Origin: Chryseobacterium sp. Bi04
Lineage (GTDB): Bacteria > Bacteroidota > Bacteroidia > Flavobacteriales > Weeksellaceae
Length of the DNA stretch: 64,000 nt
Direction of reading: 5' to 3'
Assembly: GCF_918698085.1 (NCBI RefSeq)
Contig: NZ_CAKKLP010000010.1
Location: 62,001 to 126,000 of the forward strand
Under the pieces are notes generated by a model. That model did not search any database, was not told where the DNA came from, and was given only the letters and a program-made list of their open reading frames with translations. Position 1 is the first letter of the stretch; each line of letters begins with the position of its first letter. The position numbers were made by a program, and so were the translations under genes. Positions 26,040 through 35,879 of this stretch are shown one piece after another.

Positions 26040-29000
26040 ATGAAAAACTGGTCTTTTAAAAAATGGAACACCGTTCTGGGTTGGTTCCTTTTCGGTATTG
26101 CCTTAATTACCTATCTCTCAACGATAGAACATTACCTGAGTTTCTGGGACTGCGGAGAATATATTTCCTCAGCAGTAAAACTTGAAGTAACGCATGCCCC
26201 GGGAGCTGCTTTATTTCAGATTATGGGAGCGGTAGCCAGTATCTTTGCTTTGGGAAATGAGCAGAACTATGCTATTGTGATCAATGCCATGTCTGCCTTG
26301 TTCAGTGCATTTACCATTTTGTTTTTATTCTGGACAATCACTCATTTTCTAAGGAGACTTTTATATAAAGATGTTGAAAAAATAACCAGGAAACAGGAAT
26401 TTTCTATTCTGTTTGCCGGAGTGGTTGGTGCTTTATGTTTTACTTTCTCAGATACCTTTTGGTTTTCGGCAGTAGAAGGAGAAGTGTACTCGATGGCTTT
26501 GCTGTTTATAGCGCTTTTGGTTTGGCTGATCACAAAATGGGAAAATGAATATCAAGCAGCAGACAGTGAGCGATGGATCATCCTTATCTTCTTTATTTTA
26601 GGACTTTCTGTTGGGGTGCATATGATGTGTATGCTGGCTATTCCTGCCGTATGCCTCATATATTATGCAAGAAATTATACGTTTACCTGGAAAAGTTTTA
26701 TACTGGCCAATTTTATAACACTGGTGATTCTGGCATTGGTATTTAAGATTATTTTCCCTTTGATTATGACCATGTTCGGAAGACTGGAGATTTTCTTCGT
26801 AAACGGGCTGGGGCTACCTTTTCACTCTGGAACTATTGTCGCATTTATACTCATGGTAGCCATTTCGTATATACTGATAAAATATGCGGGGAAGACTAAA
26901 AAAAAGATATATCAAACCATCGTTTTATCCCTGGTATATATGATTATTGGATTTTCATGCTGGATGGTAATCCCAATCAGGGCGAATGCCAATCCACCCA
27001 TGAATCTTAATGATCCTGATACAGCCATTGGAATGAGAGATTATTATAATAGAGTACAATATGGTGACTGGCCAACGACTTACGGACAAAATTATACGGC
27101 TTTCCTTGATGCGAAAGGGATTGAAAAAAATGAAGACGGAAGTTATAAAACGGAGAAAACAGGAGACATATACGAAAAAGATGAAAAGTCCGGAACCTAT
27201 AGAAAAACAGGGGAAAGATTCAACTATGTGTTCAGTAAATCCCATATAAGTTTCATGCCCAGAATGTTCAGTGAAGATAAAGATGTGGCGGCCAACTATA
27301 TTGCCCTGTATGGAGCTCCGGATTTCACCTTTAACTATGACAATGAGGATGTTGCAGACAACCCACAGGCTAAGCAGATCTTCGATGAGCTAAGAGCTAA
27401 ATATGAGGACAAATCAATTACGGCGGCAGATTATCTGAAAGTAAAACCATACAATCTGATAAAGGTTCAGAGACCTTCTTTTGCCCAGAATATGGATTAC
27501 TTCTTTTCTTTCCAGAACGGGTATTACTTTGTAAGATACCTGATGTGGAACTTTGTAGGAAGGCAGAATGACCTTCAGGGACATATGGAGAATACTCATG
27601 GAAACTGGATCTCAGGCTTCTCTTTTATAGATAATGCTTTGCTTGGAAACCAGGATGCAATGCCAGCTCAATTCAAAAATGAGAGTACCGTAAAATTCTT
27701 TTTCCTCCCCTTGATTTTAGGTTTAATAGGGTTCTTCTTCCAACTAAACCGTGATTTTGGAAGGTTTTATGCCTTATTATCATTATTTATTCTGACCAGT
27801 GTTGGAATTGTTTTCTATACAGGAGTAAAGCCTTTTGAAGTAAGAGAAAGAGATTATGCCATGGTAGGTTCATTCTATGCCTTCGCCATCTGGATAGGAT
27901 TGGGAGCCGGAGCTATTCTATGGTTCTTACAATCCAAAATAAAATCTAACGGAGCTAATATTGCTTTAGGAATCGTTTTGTTGGGAATACCTTTTATGAT
28001 GGGTTTCCAGAACTATACATCACATGACCGAAGCCGGAAATCTGCGGCACATGATTACGCCTATTCATTCCTAAGATCATTACCGAAAGAAGATATTATT
28101 TTTATTTATGGAGATAACGATACTTTTCCGGTTTGGGCAATTCAGGAAACAGAAAGGTTCCGGGATGATGTAAAAACAGTAAACTTTACACTGCTGGCTA
28201 CTCCCTGGAGTATAGATCAGGTAAAGAGGAAAACCTACAATGCAAATGGAATTCCAAGCCAATTAACACATGATGACTACAGAGACGGTGTCAATGAGCA
28301 GGTCTATATGATGAAGAAAGAAGATTGGGAAGGGGTTTTCTCTATGTTGAAAGAACAGGGAGCTCCTGAAACGGAATTCCAGTCATTCAGAAAATACCTT
28401 ACACAGGATTCTTTAACATTGAAGCAGGCTATTGATTTTATTAAGTTCAAATCTCCTGAAAAAGACCAGCTTTTAAAAATGTATTTCGGAGAAGAGAAAT
28501 ATGAGAAATATAATATTCTTCCGGTTAATAAATTTATCCTTCCCGTCAATAAAGAAAATGCTGTGAAAGCAGGAATCATTAACCCGGAAGACCTTCCCAA
28601 TGCTGTCAGTCAGATTATGATTACCTATAAAGGAAATACACTGTATAAAAATAACCTGATGATGATGGACCTGTTGGCAAATTTCGACTGGAAACGTCCA
28701 ATTAACTTCTCTTCAGGAGGAATCTATGACAGTGAGAATATTTTCTACCTTGATGAATATCTTCAGTTTGACGGATTCAGTTACAGGCTAATACCTATCC
28801 ATACCCCTCAGCATCCTGATGGAGATAAAGGAAGGGTAGATCCCAATTCATTGTATCATGTAGTGAAAAACTTCAGGTGGGGGAACTTTAAAGACCAGAG
28901 CATTTATTATGACGAAACAGCCACATCCAATATCATCGGCTACAGGATGTCTGTAAGCAGGGCGGTTTCGGCATTGGTACTAAATAATCAGAAAGCTAAA

Positions 29001-29525
29001 GCCGTTGAACTTTTAGAACTTGCAGCCAAAGAAATTCCTGCAGAAAAATATAATGATCCCCGTTCCTTAAGTTCAATTGTATCAGGATATATTATTGCAG
29101 GTCAGGAACAGAAAGGATTACAGCTTGCGGAAAATCTTAAGAATGAAATTTTCAAAGAATATGATTATTACCTGAATCTTTCACCTCCATTCCAGAGGGC
29201 GGCCCGAAAACAGATGAGGACAAAACCTATGGAATATGCTCTTGTGGTTTCTGCTGTTACAGAGGCTTATAAAACACTGGGTCAGAAAGAAAAAGCTTAT
29301 GCCTATATCTTACAATCTGTTGAACCGATCGATAAGAAGTTCAGTACTTTTGCCGGCAGACTTCAGAAGATGGGTAAAGAAAAGGCCGTGAAAGAATCTG
29401 AAAATGTACAAAGAATTACCCCTTTTTACCAGTATTTATTCGATATTATGGAACCTTTTGATTCTACGTACGCCAAAAAGAAAGAAAACCAGATTACCAC
29501 AGCAATTATGAAAGCAACCCAATAA
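26040..29525 (+). CDS. DUF2723 (PMT-like) multi-pass membrane protein
   Basis: I choose the ATG at 26040 (MKNWSFKKWNTVLGWF), since an upstream in-frame start at 25983 adds an unsupported hydrophobic segment. The product has 1161 residues. The N-terminal region holds the DUF2723 hallmark SFWDCGEYISSAVKLEVTH with HAPGAALFQ, an Asp/Glu-bearing first loop as in GT-C glycosyltransferases, followed by about ten membrane helices. The C-terminal 450 residues are soluble with TPR-like helices (ALVLNNQKAKAVELLELAAKE). Members are linked to protein O-glycosylation in Bacteroidota. That role is inferred; the large family is mostly uncharacterised. It is monocistronic. Confidence 0.9.
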   Translation: MKNWSFKKWNTVLGWFLFGIALITYLSTIEHYLSFWDCGEYISSAVKLEVTHAPGAALFQIMGAVASIFALGNEQNYAIVINAMSALFSAFTILFLFWTITHFLRRLLYKDVEKITRKQEFSILFAGVVGALCFTFSDTFWFSAVEGEVYSMALLFIALLVWLITKWENEYQAADSERWIILIFFILGLSVGVHMMCMLAIPAVCLIYYARNYTFTWKSFILANFITLVILALVFKIIFPLIMTMFGRLEIFFVNGLGLPFHSGTIVAFILMVAISYILIKYAGKTKKKIYQTIVLSLVYMIIGFSCWMVIPIRANANPPMNLNDPDTAIGMRDYYNRVQYGDWPTTYGQNYTAFLDAKGIEKNEDGSYKTEKTGDIYEKDEKSGTYRKTGERFNYVFSKSHISFMPRMFSEDKDVAANYIALYGAPDFTFNYDNEDVADNPQAKQIFDELRAKYEDKSITAADYLKVKPYNLIKVQRPSFAQNMDYFFSFQNGYYFVRYLMWNFVGRQNDLQGHMENTHGNWISGFSFIDNALLGNQDAMPAQFKNESTVKFFFLPLILGLIGFFFQLNRDFGRFYALLSLFILTSVGIVFYTGVKPFEVRERDYAMVGSFYAFAIWIGLGAGAILWFLQSKIKSNGANIALGIVLLGIPFMMGFQNYTSHDRSRKSAAHDYAYSFLRSLPKEDIIFIYGDNDTFPVWAIQETERFRDDVKTVNFTLLATPWSIDQVKRKTYNANGIPSQLTHDDYRDGVNEQVYMMKKEDWEGVFSMLKEQGAPETEFQSFRKYLTQDSLTLKQAIDFIKFKSPEKDQLLKMYFGEEKYEKYNILPVNKFILPVNKENAVKAGIINPEDLPNAVSQIMITYKGNTLYKNNLMMMDLLANFDWKRPINFSSGGIYDSENIFYLDEYLQFDGFSYRLIPIHTPQHPDGDKGRVDPNSLYHVVKNFRWGNFKDQSIYYDETATSNIIGYRMSVSRAVSALVLNNQKAKAVELLELAAKEIPAEKYNDPRSLSSIVSGYIIAGQEQKGLQLAENLKNEIFKEYDYYLNLSPPFQRAARKQMRTKPMEYALVVSAVTEAYKTLGQKEKAYAYILQSVEPIDKKFSTFAGRLQKMGKEKAVKESENVQRITPFYQYLFDIMEPFDSTYAKKKENQITTAIMKATQ

Positions 29526-29547
29526 TCTGCTGCTTACAAAAATAGAA

Positions 29548-29576
29548 AAGTCTCCGAAATACCTGTTTCGAAGACT
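29548..29576 (+). terminator. Stem-loop after DUF2723 gene
   Basis: AAGTCTCCGAAA and TTTCGAAGACTT pair with one mismatch around a short loop. There is no T-run, so termination is less certain than at other sites. Confidence 0.45.
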
Positions 29577-29949
29577 TATGCAAGTCGCTAAGATTTATCA
29601 CCATCATCCACTCAATCAGCGAGATAATTAGAAATGGATTTTTTTCTCGCAGATTCCACAGATTACGCAGATTTTTTAAAACTTGCTTACCTTTGATATA
29701 ATGCGAAAGGATTAGAAATAGATTTTTAATCCTTCTTTTTCAGAAATCATGGATGAAGTCTTAAAAAACGACAATAATAGAATAATAAGAATCATCACAG
29801 ATGTTGATTACAAAAGCATTTTTACTATTATGTTCCCCAAAAAGCAGAACTCTTTATTTTTATGAAAAATAATAAATAGTGTAAATTATTTATAGACAGA
29901 TATTTGTGAATGCTACAAGAAAAAATGTGCTAAAAATCCTCGGGAAAAG
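29577..29949. other. Gene-free stretch before the first tRNA-Lys cassette
   Basis: No credible gene in about 370 bases. At 29650-29673 the word CAGATT occurs three times at a 9-base period (CAGATTccaCAGATTacgCAGATT), a short repeat also echoed near 47650-47685. The rest is A/T-rich and without clear signals. Confidence 0.5.
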
Positions 29950-29979
29950 TTGGAGTTAAAAAGTATTTTTCTATCTTTG
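29950..29979 (+). promoter_or_regulatory. Promoter of tRNA-Lys copy 1
   Basis: TTG at 29950-29952, 19-base spacer, TATCTTTG at 29972-29979. It matches the Bacteroidota consensus fully. The same element precedes tRNA copy 3, and its -7 box precedes copy 2. Confidence 0.8.
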
Positions 29980-30036
29980 CAGTCCCTTAAACAAAGGGAT
30001 TTGCTTAAAAATGGAAGCATAAAAAAGCAGATGACC

Positions 30037-30109
30037 GACTCGGTAGCTCAGCTGGTAGAGCAATACACTTTTAATGTATGGGTCCTGGGTTCGAATCCCA
30101 GCCGGGTCA
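30037..30109 (+). tRNA. tRNA-Lys (UUU), copy 1
   Basis: A 73-base cloverleaf: acceptor arms GACTCGG and CCGGGTC pair with one G-U, D-arm GCTC/GAGC, anticodon stem ATACA/TGTAT around the loop CTTTTAA (anticodon TTT), and T-arm CTGGG/CCCAG around TTCGAAT. CCA is not encoded in this copy (it continues ACTTGG). The sequence is identical to copies 2 and 3 over the tRNA. A 58-base leader separates it from the promoter. Confidence 0.95.
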
Positions 30110-30114
30110 CTTGG

Positions 30115-30154
30115 ACGGATAAAGCGTTTTTATAACTGCTTTATCCGTTTTTTT
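30115..30154 (+). terminator. Terminator of tRNA-Lys copy 1
   Basis: ACGGATAAAGC and GCTTTATCCGT form a perfect 11-bp stem followed by TTTTTT. It differs entirely from the terminator of copies 2 and 3. Confidence 0.85.
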
Positions 30155-30402
30155 GTTTTATAAAGCATGGCCAATTAGTACTATATGTTCGGATCAGGAC
30201 TTAGTTCTGAAATTTTAAACAGCAGAGAAAATAACAGTAAAAATACCCCGTTGTACCGAAGATATTTCTGTAAGAAGATGAGTCATGTAAAAACAGCAGT
30301 AATCATATTATTTTTTACACGGATATTTTCTGGATATTAGTGTATTTTTAACCTATATTGGCTTATAAATTGATATTGTAAACTTTGAATTTTTGATGAC
30401 TA

Positions 30403-32202
30403 ATGACTAAATCAATTGTAATTTTATTTTTCTTTCTAGGTGGTTTTTTCTTTTTAAATGCACAAGAGAAAAAAGATTCGCTCTATTACAAGATAGAGGA
30501 ATTTTCAGATCAAAGGAAAGTGACCAAATTTATTCATCGTTTTATATTCCGTAGAGAGGCAGATTCTACTTCTGTTAAAAGCAGGACTGAAAAACTGTCG
30601 CAGGAAGCTTATAATAAAAAATACATCAGAAATATCCGGATAGAAACAATTGACCCTTTTGGATATGGCTCTAAAGATGATAAAGTAAAATCCAAATGGT
30701 ATGATTGGATCACTAATCACCTTCATTCTAATACAAGAATTTCCACGGTTAATAATTATTTGCTTTTTCAGGAAGGTGAAGAATATAATGCCCAGAAACT
30801 CTATGAATCTGAGCGTTTGCTGAGAACAATGCCATTTATAAACAGAGTTAATATCAGTGTTTCCGACAGTACTTCCAGTAAAGATTCTATTGATGTTATT
30901 GTAAAAGTTCTCGATTCCTGGAGTCTGAAACCCAGAGTCAGTTATTCAGGAAGTAAAATTGGGTTGGGAATGACGGAAGAAAATGTACTTGGATTAGGTC
31001 ATGAACTGAATTTCCTGTATAGAAATGATTCCAAAGAAAAGCAGGATTATCTTTTCGGGAGCTATACAGCCTATAATCTTTTTGGTACCTATATCAATGC
31101 TCAGGTTCTTGGGGAACGGGATTTTTTTAAAAATGAAAGAATCAATTTCAATGTCAGAAGAGATTTTTTCTCCCCCTTAACGAAATGGGCCGGTGGTATT
31201 AGTTTCGAATATTTTATGCGAAATGTTTTACTTCCAACAGAAACTGACACCACTTTTCCGGAAGTTCAAATCAAAGTTTACAGCCAGGATGTATGGGGTG
31301 GTTATCAGATTCCTGTTTCATCGGATCCAAAAGAAAAGGTTTCCGGTAATATTGCCGTGATAGGGAGGTTTCAGAATTATCAGTATAAAGACAGCCCGGA
31401 AATAGACAAGTATAAATATTTCAGTTCTTATAACAGTTTTTTGATGTCTGTAGGATATATTCACAGAAGTTTCTCGGTTCAGAAGAATATTTTTCAATAT
31501 GATTTGCCGGAGGATATTGCATATGGTAACTCGTTGAATCTCACAGCAGGAGCTTTGTCAAGAAATAGTGATGTGAAGCCTTATCTTGGCATTTCTGCGT
31601 CATACGGTACCTTTACAAAGTTGGGATATTTCAATCTTAAAGCTCAGTTTGGAAGATTTTTTAATGAGGATGACCCTAACCGTGAATCTTTCCGGCTGGA
31701 TGGAACTTATTTTACGAATCTTATGGATTGGAAATTTGCCAAAGCAAGACATTTCTTTTCTCCCACTTTAGCCTTGGGAAATCCACAACATAATTATTCT
31801 TATAAAGACAGAATCAATCTTTCTGCTGCAGACGAATTTCCTGTTTACAATTCGGATTATATCGGAACAAAAAAATTGGTTTTAAGATATCAGCTTCAGC
31901 TGTTTATCAATAAAACCTGGAAGAATTTTCATTTCAGTCCCTATCTAACGGCGGCAGTCGGCTGGCTGGGTATGCCTGATGATACACTGCTGAAAACAAA
32001 AGCAAACACGAAAATAGGAATTGGTGTTTTAATCAATAATCCGTTTCTGGTTTTCAACAGAATTCAAATTTCTTTCATGTATTATCCCCGTGTTCCTTTC
32101 GATAATAATTCAGTTTTTGACTTTAACAGCAATCGGAATAATCTTTTGCCAATGAATAGTTTTGCAACAGATATTCCTCATTTTGTTAATTTTTCCAATT
32201 AA
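30403..32202 (+). CDS. Omp85-like outer-membrane protein (POTRA plus beta-barrel)
   Basis: A 599-residue exported protein with signal peptide to about residue 20 (LNAQ). Residues 85-175 form a POTRA-like region (YIRNIRIETIDPFGYG, LFQEGEEYNAQKLYESERLL, INRVNISVSDSTSSKD and VIVKVLDSWSL). The remaining part alternates aromatic and polar strands as in a 16-strand barrel and ends ...FSN. Omp85 proteins assemble or translocate outer-membrane proteins; this short, single-POTRA type is of unknown client. It lies between tRNA-Lys copies 1 and 2 and has no operon partner. A weak -7-like TTTG precedes it. Confidence 0.75.
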   Translation: MTKSIVILFFFLGGFFFLNAQEKKDSLYYKIEEFSDQRKVTKFIHRFIFRREADSTSVKSRTEKLSQEAYNKKYIRNIRIETIDPFGYGSKDDKVKSKWYDWITNHLHSNTRISTVNNYLLFQEGEEYNAQKLYESERLLRTMPFINRVNISVSDSTSSKDSIDVIVKVLDSWSLKPRVSYSGSKIGLGMTEENVLGLGHELNFLYRNDSKEKQDYLFGSYTAYNLFGTYINAQVLGERDFFKNERINFNVRRDFFSPLTKWAGGISFEYFMRNVLLPTETDTTFPEVQIKVYSQDVWGGYQIPVSSDPKEKVSGNIAVIGRFQNYQYKDSPEIDKYKYFSSYNSFLMSVGYIHRSFSVQKNIFQYDLPEDIAYGNSLNLTAGALSRNSDVKPYLGISASYGTFTKLGYFNLKAQFGRFFNEDDPNRESFRLDGTYFTNLMDWKFAKARHFFSPTLALGNPQHNYSYKDRINLSAADEFPVYNSDYIGTKKLVLRYQLQLFINKTWKNFHFSPYLTAAVGWLGMPDDTLLKTKANTKIGIGVLINNPFLVFNRIQISFMYYPRVPFDNNSVFDFNSNRNNLLPMNSFATDIPHFVNFSN

Positions 32203-32348
32203 ACGTTTTTTGGTTTTTAAACTCTAAATATATTGATTTTGAATCTGTTCCAAAAGGTAAGGGAAGAAAGACTTATTTGCATCCATTGTAATCAGGTGAA
32301 AAAAATGATTTTTTTTAAATAAAATAACGGAGATAAAGAAAAAGTTTT

Positions 32349-32356
32349 TATCTTTG
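32349..32356 (+). promoter_or_regulatory. -7 element of tRNA-Lys copy 2
   Basis: TATCTTTG with the same downstream leader (CAGTCCCTTAAACAAA) as copies 1 and 3. The upstream TTG found in those copies is absent here, so this copy may be expressed weakly. Confidence 0.55.
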
Positions 32357-32413
32357 CAGTCCCTTAAACAAAAGGATTTACTTGAAAATGGAAACATAAA
32401 AAAGTAGATGGCC

Positions 32414-32486
32414 GACTCGGTAGCTCAGCTGGTAGAGCAATACACTTTTAATGTATGGGTCCTGGGTTCGAATCCCAGCCGGGTCA
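32414..32486 (+). tRNA. tRNA-Lys (UUU), copy 2
   Basis: Same 73-base sequence as copies 1 and 3, anticodon TTT in the loop CTTTTAA. Here CCA follows directly (32487-32489), unlike copy 1. Promoter leader and terminator are shared with copy 3, which marks the whole cassette as a duplicate. Confidence 0.95.
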
Positions 32487-32493
32487 CCAAAAT

Positions 32494-32530
32494 GCCATGT
32501 AGAAATAAAGGCTTCTGCATGGCTTTTTTT
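32494..32530 (+). terminator. Terminator of tRNA-Lys copy 2
   Basis: GCCATGTAGAA and TTCTGCATGGC form an 11-bp stem with one G-U pair, followed by seven T. Confidence 0.85.
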
Positions 32531-32577
32531 GTGAATAAATAAAATGATCAGGCAATTCTCGGATCTGTGCAAAAGTT

Positions 32578-32702
32578 GAGGCAAAGTTCTATTTTTATTA
32601 TGCCTGATTGTAAGTGAGCCAAGAATGAATTGATTAGAATTCGATTTTGATGTAGCTAACTTTTTATAGTCGCTTCTTTGCTTTCTTACAATAGAACATC
32701 AA
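32578..32702 (+). repeat. Dispersed intergenic repeat, copy B (truncated)
   Basis: Directly downstream of the tRNA cassette it shares CAAAGTTCTATTTTTATTA, CCAAGAATGAAT, TTCGATTTTGATG, CTAACTTTTTATA and CTTTGCTTTCTTAC with copies A and C. It lacks the GCGACAAAGTCGC hairpin and the 3' half. Orientation is the same. Confidence 0.7.
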
Positions 32703-32792
32703 AGGGCAGTTGCCTATCTGTTAAGCTCAGGTTGATTATATCATGATTTATTTTGGCTTATTGTAATGTTAAAATGTTTGAATTTTTTCACA

Positions 32793-33470
32793 TTATACAG
32801 ATGCAATAGCTTCTCTAATGACCTTCAGCACCTCCTCGGGTTTTGAGATCATAGGGACATGGCTTGTGTCCAGTTCCGTTATTTTTGCATTGATTCTTTT
32901 GGCCATGATTCTTTCAAGCTCTGGGCTGATAGCATCGTCTTTGCTGGCAACAATATACCAGCTTGGCTTTTCTTTCCAGGCCGGTGTGCCCATTTTTTCA
33001 CCAAATAATGCTGCATTGGCAGGACCTTGAGTCGTATACATCAATGCTGTTTGTTTCTCTGGGACATCACTTGCAAAATATTTCTGAATGCCTTCTTTGG
33101 TGAGCCGGATATAGCCGTCAGCGATGTCTAAATGCTGTAAGGCTGCAGTTGGATAATGCTCTGTCAATCCGCCAAGTGTTTCATCTTTGTCCGGGGCCAT
33201 AGCAGCCACATATACCAAAGCCCGTACTTTTGGATGGACCCCTGCTGCGGTAATGACAACACCACCCCAGGAGTGTCCGATAAGAATAATGGGACCTTCA
33301 AGTTTGTCCAGTGCCCTGTTGGTGGCAGCTACATCATCTGCTAAAGTTGAGAGAGGATTCTGAACAGAAATTACATCATGCCCTTCAGCAAGAAGACTAG
33401 GGATTACATCATTCCAGCATGAGCCATCTGCCCAAAGCCCGTGTACAAATACAATGTTTGCTTTTTTCAT
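32793..33470 (-). CDS. Alpha/beta-fold hydrolase
   Basis: A 225-residue cytoplasmic hydrolase. It has the oxyanion motif HGLWADGSCW, the nucleophile elbow GHSWGG with Ser67, an acid in SKDDAISPE (Asp near 182), and a general base His in DTSHVPMIS (about residue 202), so the triad is complete. The pattern matches the compact esterase-like family often annotated as alpha/beta fold hydrolase in Bacteroidota and Actinobacteria. The substrate is unknown. It is a single gene divergent from the MBL hydrolase at 33720. Confidence 0.92.
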   Translation of the reverse strand: MKKANIVFVHGLWADGSCWNDVIPSLLAEGHDVISVQNPLSTLADDVAATNRALDKLEGPIILIGHSWGGVVITAAGVHPKVRALVYVAAMAPDKDETLGGLTEHYPTAALQHLDIADGYIRLTKEGIQKYFASDVPEKQTALMYTTQGPANAALFGEKMGTPAWKEKPSWYIVASKDDAISPELERIMAKRINAKITELDTSHVPMISKPEEVLKVIREAIASV

Positions 33471-33719
33471 AAGGTGTTTTTTTAAATTATTTTCGATCCT
33501 AATATAAAAATTTTATTCGGACAGATATACGCTTTAATGCTTTTTACAGCATGCATTATCTGAAATTACTTTAATAGTTTTCTATATCCTAAAAGGCTGT
33601 GTATTAGGTTAATTTATTTCATTGTTATATTGATATTTTAAAATAAAATTTAATCCCTGGCTATTCATTTTTTTACAGACGATTTATACTATATTGTGAT
33701 CGTAAAAAACATCAGGAAT

Positions 33720-34604
33720 ATGGAAAAAGATCAAAAAGAAAACTTCAACATTACAGAATACGGAACTTTACAGTATTCCGTATTTATTACCAAACGTCCC
33801 GGTCTCAATCGGGAACTGCCTTCGGGCTATGAATCTCTGGCGTGGGTGCCCAATTCATCAACTCTCATCTATGGAGAAAAGGATGCCGTATTAGTGGACA
33901 CATTCCTTACTGCTGAAGCTTCACAGGCTTTAGTAGAATGGGTAAAATCCAGTGGTAAGAACCTTACTACAATCTACATCACCCACGGCCATGGTGATCA
34001 TTTTTTTGGTATAGAGCTTCTCAGGCAGCATTTTCCTCAGGCAAAGGCCGTTGCAAGGCCGGATATTATAGAGCATATGCGCGGTGAGCTCAATCCTGCT
34101 TTCTTTAATAATTTCTGGACTACGCGTTTTCCTGGTCAACTTCCTGAACAAATTACACTCCCGGAGCCTCTTGAAGAAAATTTCATTGAACTGGAAGGTA
34201 ACAAATTGATTCTCATTGACACCGGCTATACAGATACAGCTCTTTCAACAGGTCTGCATGTACCGTCCATTGGTCTGATTGTAGCAGGAGATGCAGCGTA
34301 TAACGGTGTTCACCCTTATATGGCAGAAGGTAACCCGGAAACTTGGCTTCAATGGATTGCAGCACTTGACAAACTCGAATCACTGGCTCCCCATTCTGTA
34401 GTTGCCGGCCATGGGCGTCCGGAACTTGAAAACCATCCAAAGATTATTCAGGAAACCAAGGTTTATTTTCAGGATTTTATGCGCCTTAATAAAGAAACAG
34501 CTACGGCACGCGAACTCTTTGACCGGATGATGGAGCTACATGGAGACCGTGTTAATCCAGGCTCACTTTGGGGTGGAGCAACAGCAGCTAAAGCAAAATT
34601 ATAA
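33720..34604 (+). CDS. MBL-fold metallohydrolase
   Basis: I take the ATG at 33720 (MEKDQKENFNITEYG) over an upstream in-frame GTG at 33696. The 294-residue product has the metallo-beta-lactamase metal motif THGHGDHFFG (HxHxDH), a second ligand region in IDTGYTDTALSTG, GDAAYNGVHPYM with the bridging Asp, and a terminal His in VVAGHGRPE. Metal ligands appear complete. Members hydrolyse diverse esters, lactones or thioesters, so the substrate cannot be assigned. It is divergent from the alpha/beta hydrolase. Confidence 0.9.
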   Translation: MEKDQKENFNITEYGTLQYSVFITKRPGLNRELPSGYESLAWVPNSSTLIYGEKDAVLVDTFLTAEASQALVEWVKSSGKNLTTIYITHGHGDHFFGIELLRQHFPQAKAVARPDIIEHMRGELNPAFFNNFWTTRFPGQLPEQITLPEPLEENFIELEGNKLILIDTGYTDTALSTGLHVPSIGLIVAGDAAYNGVHPYMAEGNPETWLQWIAALDKLESLAPHSVVAGHGRPELENHPKIIQETKVYFQDFMRLNKETATARELFDRMMELHGDRVNPGSLWGGATAAKAKL

Positions 34605-34819
34605 TTAAGATCTTAGTATAAGACTGAGAATAAGATAATGTAAGACTATAAAATAATTGTTGAGCCTGTGCTGATCTGGAATAGTCACCACTTGATCAGG
34701 TAGTTATGGGATGGAAATAATTGATTTTTTAGAGCAATGCTATATATAAGTTACAAAGTCATCTTATTTAATTAGTATAATAAAGATTTATTTATCCGTT
34801 AGTTAATGGAGTCCATAGC

Positions 34820-34854
34820 AAAAGTCTACCTCGGCATACAAGGTAGACTTTTTT
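34820..34854. terminator. Bidirectional terminator between MBL and astacin genes
   Basis: AAAGTCTACCT and AGGTAGACTTT form a perfect 11-bp stem with a 9-base loop, followed by T on the plus strand and preceded by A, so it works on both strands. It lies between converging genes. Confidence 0.85.
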
Positions 34855-34870
34855 GCAATGGATTGAGTTA

Positions 34871-35698
34871 TTATTTTGGATACACTGTTGCAATAAACTG
34901 CTTATCTGTAGGGGATAGAACAGTATTGTTGCCAACACTAAATCCGTTTGTTGTCAGGGTTGAACTGATGCTATAATGCATAATTGAGAATTTATCATAA
35001 GCACTATATTGCGTTTGTGTAGTTGAATATTTTGTAAAAAAGTTAGTGTCTACTTGAGCTTGAGTCCAATAATTTGGAGCAGCTGCGTAATAGGCATATA
35101 CCTTTGGTTTATCCCAAGGGATAGCAGCTAAAGGGTGTTGGTGCTCATGTATCATACCAAGTGCATGTCCAAATTCGTGAGTGGCTGTTCTGCTGAACTC
35201 AGTATCAGATGTTGTATCAGTAAACCAGCCAAAGTTCATTGTTTCCTGATTAGCGGGGATGCCAAGAGCATCTTTTCCTATATAGGAGTAAGATCCATCT
35301 GTGGGGCCGGATTTGAAGGAAACACGAATCTGTGCGGTTCCACTGGTAACAAATTTAAAGGTAATGTTGGCATATTGGGACCATGCCTGAGCATATTGCA
35401 TTACTTTGTTGCGAACTGTGGTACTCCCTCCAATAAAGCTTACAGTAATTACACTGCCATTCGGCCATTTTTTACTGGTAAGGACGGCTCCCTTTGAGGC
35501 GGTTCCGGGAATATAACCTTCTCCGGGAAGATAAACATCTTTACACATTCGGGTGTTTTCGAAACCTGCAGAAGTATCTGCGTTTGATGCAGCTTGTACT
35601 TGTGGGCTGTTTTCTTCTACATTGTCGTTTGTAGTGCTACATGATACCATAGCCATCGAAATAAATGATCCAAGCAGAATTTTCTTGTGTAATTCCAT
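34871..35698 (-). CDS. Astacin-like (M12A) zinc metalloprotease lipoprotein
   Basis: A 275-residue lipoprotein with lipobox MVSC (Cys20). The catalytic zinc motif HEFGHALGMIH has His174, Glu175, His178 and His184, and the Met-turn reads FSIMHYSI, as in astacins; a Tyr follows the Met by two residues. The catalytic domain (about 70-275) resembles flavastacin-type peptidases of flavobacteria. It is lipid-anchored rather than released, and no inhibitor or maturation gene is adjacent. Cleavage specificity is unknown. It lies between tRNA-Lys copies 2 and 3 in a variable segment. Confidence 0.92.
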   Translation of the reverse strand: MELHKKILLGSFISMAMVSCSTTNDNVEENSPQVQAASNADTSAGFENTRMCKDVYLPGEGYIPGTASKGAVLTSKKWPNGSVITVSFIGGSTTVRNKVMQYAQAWSQYANITFKFVTSGTAQIRVSFKSGPTDGSYSYIGKDALGIPANQETMNFGWFTDTTSDTEFSRTATHEFGHALGMIHEHQHPLAAIPWDKPKVYAYYAAAPNYWTQAQVDTNFFTKYSTTQTQYSAYDKFSIMHYSISSTLTTNGFSVGNNTVLSPTDKQFIATVYPK

Positions 35699-35879
35699 AA
35701 TTTTAAGTGTTTAAGTTAATTAGTCTTTTAGACTATAAAAAGCAAAATGCATTTTGTTATGATATAATCTTTGTCATATCGGTACATTAATTGCATTATT
35801 GTTGACTATCAAATATATAATAAAAAGTTAGGTACGGCCTTTATTTTAAGATTAGCTGGTACTACTTATATACTACATT

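Noticed and set aside
29950..30135. 61-codon plus-strand frame including SVAQLVEQYTFNVWVLGSNPS
   Set aside because: Sense-strand artefact of tRNA-Lys copy 1 and its promoter leader.
32378..32584. 68-codon minus-strand frame including GDPAGIRTQDP
   Set aside because: It is antisense to tRNA-Lys copy 2; this phrase is a well-known translation artefact of tRNA genes.
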